From contig CM066923.1 in the NCBI GenBank assembly GCA_033964015.1, positions 9,289,978-9,353,977 of the forward strand: a DNA stretch of 64,000 nt, given 5' to 3'. Positions 38,575-48,494 of the stretch are shown piece after piece. Made by a program: the position numbers and the translations under genes. Under the pieces are notes generated by a model, which was not told the DNA's origin, ran no database searches, and saw nothing but the letters and a program-made list of their open reading frames with translations. Numbering within the stretch: the stretch's first letter is position 1; each line of letters starts with the position of its first letter. The stretch comes from Scolanthus callimorphus (Eukaryota; Cnidaria; Anthozoa; Actiniaria; Edwardsiidae).

Positions 38575-39000
38575 CATATACATTTCATATGTATTTCATA
38601 TGCATTTCATATGTCTTTCATATGTATTTCATGTCTTTCATATGTATTTCATGTTTTTCATATGATTTTCAAATGTTTTTCATATGATTTTCATATGTTT
38701 TTCATATGATTTTCATATGTTTTTCATGTGATTTTCATATGTTTTTCATATGATTTTCATGTGTTTTTCATATGTTTTTCATGTTTTTCATATGTATACA
38801 GGCATCAAGAGTTCCAGGCTCGCGGTGTGCAACAATGCATCATTAGTGTTGAACAAAGGAAAAAAGTGAGCCCCTTGCTATCAAAACGTCTTTGGGCTCA
38901 CTTTTTTCCTTTGTTCAACAATAATGATGCATTGTTCGCGCACCGCGAGTCTGGAACTCTTGATGCCTGTATTTCATATGTATTCTGTGTATACGCTGTA
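38575..39000 (+). repeat. CATATG / TTTTTCATATG simple repeat
   Basis: About 220 bp (38575-38796) of 10-22-bp units around TTTTTCATATG. It resumes briefly at 38972-38990 on the far side of an inserted hairpin. Confidence 0.85.
38797..38971. mobile_element. Near-perfect foldback element inside the CATATG repeat
   Basis: TACAGGCATCAAGAGTTCCA on the left and its reverse complement on the right, with about 75-bp arms including TTGAACAAAGGAAAAAAGTG. The loop is about 22 nt. The surrounding repeat continues on both sides, showing insertion into it. Confidence 0.85.
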
Positions 39001-39155
39001 ACAGACCTCACTCATTTGAACAAACTTTCTTTGTCTGGGATACTTCCATATTCATATATGCTTGGGTGCATAGCAGGAAAAAATACTAGAAAAATACTAT
39101 TGGGAATACCACGTAATCTGAAATAGGAAAACATCATGCCCAAGCCAAGAAGGCC
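39000..39155. mobile_element. MITE, CTCGGCTTGGGC family copy 3
   Basis: Shares CATTTGAA(C/T)AA...TTTCTTTG, TTCCATATTCATATAT and the right end ATGCCCAAGCC with the copy at 7266. The left outer arm is missing. Confidence 0.6.
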
Positions 39156-42100
39156 TATTTCTGGTATTTGTTTTTTATATCTACCGAGATCTGTTATCAA
39201 TTCATAGGTCATCATGCTCACTCAAGCTTATTTAGTTTGTTATCCGATATGGTCTATTGTTTAAAAAATCTTACGTGTTTTTATTTTTCGCTCTCATGTC
39301 TTTGTTAATAATTCTAAGTAATTGTTCAAGTTCTGCTTAAGCAATTATTTGAAATTCAATCATGAGTTCAACATTACCTGAGAATTTACACGGTTAAAAC
39401 AAAATTAATTACAAGACATTTTCCTGGAGATTCAAAAGAATACAGTTATGTAACGCATGTTTTGATAATTAACTAGTTTTTTCTTTGATAATGCATATGG
39501 CCATTAATCATACTTTATATTTGTCGCAATAATTATATATTTTTTCTCAACGATCTTTAAAGCATCACGTACAAACAGAATCGCAACGTGATCGTTTCTC
39601 AGAAACAGGGCTGTCATGGCTTTTGTTACTAGTGACCACTGAAATAAAAGACAGTTACATTACCTTCTGAAAATGATCCATTTTATTTGGGTGTCAATGT
39701 GTTATCATATTTGCATGAAAATTAACAGAATTGAAGTTTTTACTGACGTCAAATATAGATGATTTCGTGCACGAAACCAACCCAGAGGGTCTCTGTGAAA
39801 TAAAAAATATGACTGAAAAAGCCTCTGGGGTTTGATGAAGTCATGTATATATTTAATGAAAAGTCAATTTTGCAATTTTGCAAACAATAAAAACCGTCGA
39901 TTGATCAAAGATATCACTTGTAACTAACACCAACGACACAACTTTTAATATTTTTACAAAACATTATTTAAACAATATTATACCCCATACAGCTGTTTTT
40001 CAATGAAGAATTGTTTTAACACTGTGTTATCTCTGCCCGCACGAGCTTTATTACTTGAATGCCTCATTGATGAAGTAAAACAAAAAAAAATATTGCTTCC
40101 TGTAGAACTTTACGTTTTATGAAATATACACAATGCAAACCGTTTGTTCTACCGATAATTTTGTAAGAGCAAACTGGCGGCTGTTCACGGCTGCTAAAAA
40201 CCGGAAACCACCCCTAGTCCTCCAATGGGAGCTCTCCTTAGGGTAGTTCCACAATCTATAGTGTGTGTAAACAAGGTTGCTTACGTTAAAAAGTGTTGCG
40301 GTAGGATAGTTCATTACCAAAAGCCTTTGGGCTCGCAGACACCCATTATCCTGTCCATTCATAGGGATTGAGCAACATTGCAAAACTTCTCATTGCTTTT
40401 AATTTAAGCCTGGGCATTATTGGACTTCAGGTAAATATAAAGTTCCATTTTTGTAATAGTATACTTCGACAATACGTGCTAACCCGAATGGAACAGTTGC
40501 TATGAGTCGTGTTTTTATCCTCATTGTTTATCGGAAAAAGTCATTGCTATATAATCTTAATGCTGTGAAGCAAATGCGCTGCAAATAATAGTCTAATTTT
40601 TTCCTGAAATAAAAAGAAACCGCTTTCATAATAATCATTTATTCATTTCTAAAAGAAGAAAGCTATAACGATTGAGTTCAGGTTTCCAAACATGCTAGCG
40701 AAAATTTGGTTGTCGTTGTAAATGTCGTTGTGAACTTTTATTTTATTCACTTTGCATTGATGGTCTTTTTAAGATGCCTTTTGAAAACTAAGTTTTTTTT
40801 AAAGATGGGGTACAGTTCGTTGCAGCTACGGTGGTGCAAAATGAAGCGAAAATCATACATGTAATTTTGATAAATTTGACGTGGGTCACTAAAATACATA
40901 GACCTATTTCTTGCTTTGGGAATTGGTATTTGGTCGACGGGCGCCGCTCTTTGGTGGTCACTTTTTTGCAGAGAATCGCATTGTTTTTCGCGCTCGATGA
41001 CCCGAACTCGAAGCAAAGTTTATTGAATATGTGTATAAAACCTCTAAAACCTGCTCGATTTAAACGTTTTTATAGAATATTTAACAGTCAATGGTCTTTT
41101 TGCCCTGTTTTGCCATCATGTTTGTTCCAGCTAGAAGTTTTCTTTAGCGAAAGAAAAACAGTGTTTTGTGCCTAGTGCTTATTTTCTGATCTTATCTTTA
41201 GGGATAAGATCAGTTATCACGGGAGTTGAAATTTAACGACAGTGAGATGCACGGCTTTAGGATGTTAGTTTTTTAAGGGGGACGTCTAAAGTTATTTCGT
41301 TTGTCTGCCTCATCTTTCCTGTGAAATTTAAGCCATCCCTGCTCCATCTTTTCTTTGAAATCTAAGCCATCCAAATCTTAATCGTGAATTATGTAATGTA
41401 AAGATTGTGTCAGATAATAAATATGAGATCATATGTCAAAGTACAATATACCTGCGTTACTTCCTGAAATATAACCTGAAGCAGAATGTCTTTAATTTGT
41501 TATTGACGATTTAACCGCGGATCCAATTCTAATTCCAAACTTCCCGGGGGGTTTAGGGGGGTGGGGGAGACAGGATAAGCACCCAACTAGAGAACTACAA
41601 TTTCACAAAAAGTCATGATAATGTGTCCACTTTCATGACGCTCCCCTCTCAAGGCTTAGCGCTAACACGCTAATAGTTAGTCCTTTTTGCGCGAGTAAAG
41701 GCGATTCCATTTATCGTAATATTAAGAAACTGATGACGAATTCTGAAACTGGACACTCAGGATATTTGAGTACTTAAACGACATCTAAAGTTAGTTTTGA
41801 TTTCCTGCTGAAACGAACTTGGATGAGGACCTCAAAATTGCAGGGATTACAGTCTTCGTTTTTGACATCAAAACGTTTTTTCGCAATTCGAGAATATTAC
41901 TTCTTTGCATGAGGTTTATTTTGCTGCCTCCAGCTAAATTCTGTTTCGTAAATTATCTGGGAAAACTTTATCTGTTCCCTTTCGCCAGGAGGCAGCTTGA
42001 ATGATATTTTCCCTCAGAGCCAGCAAGACGGTACTCATCCTTTTTGGTCAGTTATGAGAATTTCTATTGGATTGTGCGAACAATGTAAAGTGATCAACAT

Positions 42101-42447
42101 TTTTAAGCAGAGAAAACAGCAGAAAACTTAGAAAATCTGCTCTTTGCAACTCTATAACCTACATTCCAAAGTTGTCAAATTGGTGTAGCATCAGTTTGAG
42201 CGCCACTTCAAGGAAACTGAGTTTCCTTTTTTGTTCAACGTTGATTAAAATATTGACGAATTTTACAGGAAATTAACCAGGGTAGATATCGTAAGAAAGG
42301 GAGCCCAAATTTGCCCCTGGATTTTTCAAGAATTCTTCAGTTTTTCCTGCAGATGAAAATATGAAACAAATATATTATGAGTCAACTTTTATAGAGTTTC
42401 GTGCGTGGAACATGTTCCTGCAATCAATGTATTTTCCATGATCTATA
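39156..42447. other. Non-coding stretch
   Basis: AT-rich, no supported gene. Overlapping frames on both strands at 40747-41175 suggest a decayed dispersed repeat rather than a protein, but I cannot identify it. Confidence 0.4.
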
Positions 42448-42572
42448 GAGCGGATTTCAGATGACTGTCGTGAGTAATTCGCAATTACTTTGTAATTACT
42501 CCTGTAGGTTTTATTCAGAATTGGTGTAATTACTTTGGGATTGGTTTTACCACAGTCATATGAAAACAGCTC
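42448..42572. mobile_element. MITE, GAGCGGATTTCA family copy 2, TA duplication
   Basis: Ends GAGCGGATTTCAGATGACTG / CAGTCATATGAAAACAGCTC with TA on both sides (42446-42447, 42573-42574). The flanks match a single uninterrupted stretch at 62965-63045, which acts as an empty-site relative. Confidence 0.85.
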
Positions 42573-42999
42573 TATCAAAGTAACATTTTGGTTTGTCCGA
42601 CGTAGCAACATTAACTAGGGAGGTAAAACAATGTATGATAAACCCGTCATTTACGATGAACCCGTTACTCAACCCGCGAACCCGTCAGTCGAAAACTCTC
42701 CTACCCGAACACTGTCTGGCTTTCATCTAATCACTAAGCTGCTCAATTCACCGCTTTCGTATAATCCGTTCCGTAAAATGATGCGGTACAGAGTGTTAGT
42801 TGAAAAAAAATCCCTAAAAAGCATTTTCCCATGTTTCACATTTCCTCACAGTTTTATGAAATACTACATTTACCCTACCGTGGACGTTGCATAACATTGA
42901 CATTTAAAAGTCTCAGACAAAATTAAAATCATAGCAAATTACATTAACCGGGAAAGAAAAAAAAAATAAGTGAAAGGGGATTTTTAAGAGGGATTACTT

Positions 43000-43510
43000 G
43001 CAAAATAGACATTCGAAGAAGGATTATCTACTTTGAAACAAAAGTTTCTTGTTGTTTCTAAAGACAGAAGTCTGGTCTTCAAGCTTAGGGAGCTCCGCAA
43101 CTCCTGATTTTTGCTCGTGGAAATTGGAAAGAAATGTATTTCGAGAATAGGCCAGTACAGTTCTGGTGAGTCTTGTTCAGGTAAAATGGACAATTAGATC
43201 GTTTTTGTTGTTGTAGAAGAGAACTATGTAGAAGAGAACTATATTCAAACTGTCTGTATTAGTGTCCAATAGGGATTGACGAGAGGGACAACTTGTAAAA
43301 TGGACGCCTTGAAATTTCGAGGAAGGATTATCTACTTTGAAACAACAGTCTTTTTTTTTTTTTTGAAATATATAAATCTGGTGCGTTCTTGCTCGTTGAA
43401 TGAATTTTGATAGCAGTTTTGGCGGATCCTGCTAGGACATTTAGAGCTTTTTGTTGTTGTCTGTTGAAGAAGAGAACTATATTCAAACTATCTGTAAACA
43501 TTTACATTAA
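43000..43510 (+). repeat. Degenerate tandem duplication, about 290-bp period
   Basis: GAAGGATTATCTACTTTGAAACAA-type and GAAGAGAACTATATTCAAAC blocks recur in the same order at 43012-43255 and 43290-43497. No gene. Confidence 0.6.
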
Positions 43511-44080
43511 GAGCTCAATATGAAATTTTCCATAGATTTTGCAATTTGAAAAGATTTCAAAAGTCAGGACCTTTTCGTTGTTGTCAGTGTCATACCATTA
43601 TTTGTTTTTAAAAAAGTAACTGGCGCAAAAGATAAACCGAAAGTTAATCCGGCAAAAGGTTATTACACTTGAGATGTTCGAAAAGAGAAATAATAAAAAA
43701 GAAAAAAACACATATTCTATTGCTGCTAGTTTTGAGCTCGGTCTTGGCTCTTTTTTCTTTGGGAAATAACGTTTTCACTTCTTGGGATTACATGATCAGT
43801 ATATTAATGTAGCCTGAATTTCAGCGGCATATTCCTGTTTGGATCCTACTAATGCAAAACTCAGAGTAATTTGAACCTGAAGACTTAAAGGCGCTCGGCG
43901 GACAAATCCTGTTAGATGCGATGAAAGCAAATGTCAGGAAATAATCAGCCAGCGAATCACTAGGCGAAGCGAAGCGAGAATAAATCGTGAGCAGTAAACA
44001 CAAGTAGTAAAATAAAACGTTTTATACGCAGCTACAATGTCTGAAGTGGCTGCAACTGAAATAGATGTATTCATGTGCTG

Positions 44081-44098
44081 TTTCTTTCTCTCTTGCAG
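44081..44098 (+). promoter_or_regulatory. 5'UTR splice acceptor of the GPCR gene
   Basis: A textbook polypyrimidine tract and AG (TTTCTTTCTCTCTTGCAG) ends 31 bp before the ATG. This implies at least one upstream non-coding exon and puts the promoter further left. Confidence 0.6.
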
Positions 44099-44129
44099 AG
44101 TGAGCTCGACTTTCCTCAGGTTTTGAAGC

Positions 44130-45203
44130 ATGGAAAGAGCACCAAGCAGAAACTTCACCAAAGTTCAAGAAATATTAAATCTTACAAATGGAAACTCTTC
44201 ATCACCAGCAACCGCCACAACGTTTCGCGAAATTAAACTTACTCTTTATGTGGTGATTTTTCTTATCAGTGCTATTGGAAATTCGTTGGTTTGTATCGTT
44301 ATTTTGCGAAGGCGGCGAATGAAGACCGTTACGAACTATTTTGTACTGAATTTAGCAATAGCTGATCTGGCCCTGACTTGTATTTGTATACCATTCGATA
44401 TACCTGTCCAGGAAATGAACTATATCTGGCCGTATGGAGCGTTCATGTGCAAGATTCTTTACCCATTGCAAACTTTGACTCTCTTTGCGTCGATATTCAC
44501 CTTGACCGCAGTAAGTCTGACAAGATATTGGGCAATAGTCCATCCCTTGAGACAACAACTTAGTATTTCGCATGCTAAACGCATTATTATTGCCATATGG
44601 ATTGTCTCAGTCATACCAGTTTCGCCTTATAGCTATGTGCTCAGCCATGAAGCTGGTAGCTTATCGTGCGAAGAGGACTGGGTTGATTTTTCTATGAGAA
44701 AAATCTATACCGCTGGATTATTTATCTTTCAGTACGTCCTTCCTTTGCTGATCATAGCTGGCGCTTACATTGGGATAGGGATCGAACTTCATAAGCGACA
44801 AAAGCGTGACAGAGCACAAGGTTTGCGTGACGCTCATGCGGAGGAGACGCGGAAAGTGTTACGCATGCTAAAAGTTGTCACGCTCGTGTTTGCGGTCTTT
44901 GTGTTACCAACGAACATAATGTGGCTTTGGTTGGACTTCGGCGAGGCGGACAAGAAGTACAGTAAATTCTGGGATATTGTTGCGTTTTGTAACATAATAA
45001 CATTCGCTAACAGCGCAGCAAACCCAATTTGCTACACAGTACTCAATGAAACATATAGAAAAGAATTCAAGGCGTACCTTTTGCGTTCATACACAAGAAC
45101 CAGTAGAGATTTAAGCAGTTTTCGAAACAGAATGAGCCAGACTTCGATGAACTTGACTCAGTCGCTCAAAAAGAGAACTTTTACGACTTCGTCTTCTGTA
45201 TGA
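44130..45203 (+). CDS. Class A (rhodopsin-family) G-protein-coupled receptor, neuropeptide-receptor-like
   Basis: 357 residues, intronless, with seven hydrophobic helices. Class A landmarks are N51 (GN in TM1), LAIAD with D79 in TM2, C107 before TM3 with a probable partner C180 in loop 2, W157 in TM4, P260 in TM6, and NPICY at 298-302 (the NPxxY motif). The usual DRY after TM3 is TRY (131-133), followed by the typical WAIVHPL. TM6 has FVLP instead of CWxP. Three N-glycosylation sites lie in the N terminus (N8, N17, N22), and the C-tail is rich in Ser/Thr/Arg. The layout fits cnidarian peptide-type receptors at the plasma membrane. The ligand cannot be told from sequence. The start follows a splice acceptor 31 bp upstream. 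Confidence 0.93.
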   Translation: MERAPSRNFTKVQEILNLTNGNSSSPATATTFREIKLTLYVVIFLISAIGNSLVCIVILRRRRMKTVTNYFVLNLAIADLALTCICIPFDIPVQEMNYIWPYGAFMCKILYPLQTLTLFASIFTLTAVSLTRYWAIVHPLRQQLSISHAKRIIIAIWIVSVIPVSPYSYVLSHEAGSLSCEEDWVDFSMRKIYTAGLFIFQYVLPLLIIAGAYIGIGIELHKRQKRDRAQGLRDAHAEETRKVLRMLKVVTLVFAVFVLPTNIMWLWLDFGEADKKYSKFWDIVAFCNIITFANSAANPICYTVLNETYRKEFKAYLLRSYTRTSRDLSSFRNRMSQTSMNLTQSLKKRTFTTSSSV

Positions 45204-46177
45204 TGCGCTGTAATCGTTGCCAAGAGCGGCATGGAGAATTAAATGCGGCGGAATATTGTCTGCTTCTGCTAAAAGCATATCTCAAGACAGCTATCAGTGG
45301 AGTAAACGGCCACTGGTTCACTCCAAGCGACGTATTGAATCTCCCTGGATACTTCCCACGACCGGGCGACGCGCGCATAAAACTGCGGTAAATACACCCC
45401 TATGCATCATTCAACCGTTGTAATCGCGCGTTTTGCATTGGAAAGTAGGGACTTCAAGCTGCGACGATGGACATGACAACAATACACTTGAATGCAGAGC
45501 ACAATAATTGCACGAGTAAATCCATAAGACGTGAAACTTTAGCGTTTTACGGTATGCAAGAATTGTACGTTGGAAAGCGATTATGATATATTTGATATTT
45601 TTTGCTTGATATGATTGCATATGGATAGTCCGGAACTTACTGTTATAGAAAGTACTGCGGTTTTCAATATTTTTTTATGTTCGTCAGTCAAACTTAAAAA
45701 AAAAAAGAAACAATAGATTTTACGAACCTTCTGCAAAACTGTTTTTGTTTTCAAGTGCTAGATAGAGTTTTTGGCTTGAATGGGATGTCGATAGAATGTC
45801 CAGACCGAGAAGGAACAGTTTTGTTGTCGTATAAAACTTTGACGGGCGTAAGAAGGCAGCTTGGCGATTGGAAACCAAAGTTGCAGTTCGCAGAATAACG
45901 AAAGTATAAAATGCAAAGGAAAATTCAAAACGATTGATTATTGAGAACTATGAATGAATACACGAACTTTCGCGATACGCTGTCGTTGCCGTCGTCGCAG
46001 CAAAGCTAAGAGACGTCCCCGTAGTGAGACAGCTATCCAGGGAGGTCCAAAATCATACTCAAGTACACGCTAATAAAACGATGCCGCTACTTAATAACTG
46101 AGAACAGAAAACTTGGCATCTGGAAAGTATGCTTTCCCTGTTAAACAACAGTGTAACTGTTCTATTGTTATACTGCG

Positions 46178-46470
46178 AAGGCCCGTTTACACTTCCAAGT
46201 TTTGCCGCGCGAGTCGCGGCGATTTTTCTCGCAGGTACGCATCAACACTAATGTAAACTAGGTGCAACTCGGCACGATCTGCCGCGACTTTTGCCGCGTG
46301 ATATTGCGGAGATTTCAAACATGTTCGAAACTCTTTGTAACTTGATGCGATTTGAAGAAATCGCACAGAAATCGCACCGGATTTGCATCTCGTTTACACA
46401 AGAGAGTTGGAAATTCAACTCGCACGAGTAAAAATCGCCGCAACAAATATTGCAAGTGTAAACCGGCCTT
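46178..46470. mobile_element. MITE with AAGGCC(C/G)GTTTACACTT ends
   Basis: The left AAGGCCCGTTTACACTT pairs with the right AAGTGTAAACCGGCCTT. The interior repeats CGCGACTTTTGCCGCG-like GC-rich motifs, unlike the AT-rich surroundings. It lies between the GPCR and the coiled-coil gene. Confidence 0.75.
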
Positions 46471-47489
46471 AATAAGCGCTAGCTTTCATAAAGGATACTG
46501 CGCTTGCCCAATGTGACATCGGGAAATGCAAAAGTAATCTATCTGAGAAGTTAATAAACGTTACTCGAAGGAAACCGATTTTGCCTTGTTAATACTTCTT
46601 TAATTAGACAATGTATTTCTGCAAGCTTTATCTTACAGTATTTATTTGAAGAGCTACAGTACATTTCCCTGTCTTTGATTTAACGGGATTAAGAGAATTA
46701 AAAATATATGACAGGGTAATGAATTGGTTTCTGCTTAGTTTCCTATGGCACTTCAAAACGTCTTAATTTGTTAATAGGTAACTCAGGCATTTCATTCGTT
46801 ACAAATACATATTTCCAACACTTATATAAATGCCATATGGTCTTAATTAAAGTAGGAAGTATGCACGAGAAAAAGTACAACCGGTGAGGTCTTGCATAAC
46901 AAAAAGCCGATAGCCGATGTGTTATTTTACACCCCGTCATGCGTGTTTCAGGGAATACCGTATGGAGTTAGTCATGCACCTCAACCTTCAATTTCAAATT
47001 ATTTGCCATTTCTTTTACAGGAACAATAATACATAAAACGTTTTTAAAGTAGAATTTTAAGTAGAATAAGAAAAAGAAGATGGCGAGAGCGCCTCAAGAA
47101 ACCTCCAGGCTTGTGCCGAAGGAAGCGCCTTCACCTTAAAAGGAGACAATACGAAAAAAGAGTAAAAACAAATGCGAGATGAGACAGATTACATAGATTA
47201 CTAATGTGCACCATTTAAAGAGATGGAAATTTAGTAAGTTCTTTCTTAAAGCTGACACATATCAAGCGAAACTGTAATTCCCTTAAGGTGTCTATGCAGG
47301 GAAATCAACATTTTTGTTATCGAAGGCTGTGGTAGAAGCGATAACTGTGAAAACAAATGATCTGAAGACCAATTTACACAATGCAGGTTGCTTGACTGAA
47401 TATTACCTCGGCATTTAGCGTACTCGAGCTCGCCGGCGGGAGATGCAAGAAAAAATTATGTATAACACACTTGCTTATTACAAATGATC

Positions 47490-47495
47490 TTTATT
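47490..47495 (-). promoter_or_regulatory. Possible polyadenylation signal of the coiled-coil gene
   Basis: AATAAA on the minus strand, about 690 bp past the stop codon. The intervening AT-rich stretch (47496-48181) holds no gene on this strand and would be 3'UTR. No transcript evidence is available. Confidence 0.3.
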
Positions 47496-48181
47496 TCATT
47501 TCATTATGGTTCTACGTACAAAAATATCATATTCGTGCTATCAATAAATAAAATATAGAAAGCGATCATGTAGAAATCGTGCGCTATTTACAAGTAATTT
47601 CCATATAAAACTAATTGCAAACTAATAATTCGGTAATATTGAGATATTTTTCATTTCATACTGAAATCACTGAAATCTATTCAATGAAAGATTCAATCAT
47701 ATGTATATATTATGATTTGTAGCTATAAATAAGGTTAGTCCTTATATGATATGATTCCAAAAAACGGAAATAAAGCCTGAAATACTAATCTGTCTAGACG
47801 AACTGGGACGATCTACAAAATGCTAGAGATTCATAATACGTTTTCATACAAAAATACATTATTTACGAGTTAAAATAATATATATTTACAATAGTGCATT
47901 CCTTGGAGTTTTCTATGGGCCGCTGAGTGAGTTAAGCGTTCCACAGATCCAATGATTTTTTTGCACAAAAATATACATGAATAATCGATATACGAGGTAA
48001 AAGTACACATAGCTCAGTGCAATACTGGTATATAATACGAGCTATTCTATCGTACATTACTTGAAGCAAACCAATGAAGAGTAGTCTATATTACGACACA
48101 CGCACAACGGATATGTGCAGTTTCATAACTAAATTATATGTGAGAAAGTCTCACTTACACTGTATATATAGGATTTACAAG

Positions 48182-48494
48182 TTACTTCGCTGCGCTCATC
48201 TCTTTTCGTTTCTTCTCAACTTCATCTTCCAAGCTCTCTAGTTTCCTGAGGATACTGTCTCTCTGGATTTCCATGCTTCTCAGTTGCTCTCTAATCGACT
48301 GTATCCTCTCGTCAGTAACCTCTTCATCCGTGTCCATTTCGTTCAGAGTCGTGTTCAGGTCCGACTCTGATTTCATGACTTGTGTTAAATCGGCATTAAG
48401 CGTGTCGATGCGGCTTTCTAGTCGGTTTATCTGCTGTTCTAGAAGGTCTTTGGGCGAACGAAGTGTAGCCTTGCATGGTCTCTTGGCTTTGGGC
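48182..48494 (-). CDS. Coiled-coil gene, last coding exon
   Basis: The acceptor is GGTTTTTTCAACAG. The exon encodes a short basic region (PKAKRPCKATLRSPKDLL) and then a long coiled coil (QQINRLESRIDTLNADL, LEDEVEKKRKEM), ending at TAA 48184-48182. The repeated a/d leucine, isoleucine and methionine spacing suggests a dimerising C terminus. Confidence 0.85.

Noticed and set aside
40117..40383. 88-codon minus-strand frame
   Set aside because: No recognisable domain or neighbouring exon; suspected dispersed repeat but unprovable here.
40747..41175. Overlapping 89- and 114-codon frames on opposite strands
   Set aside because: No domain, no splice context; probably a decayed dispersed repeat.
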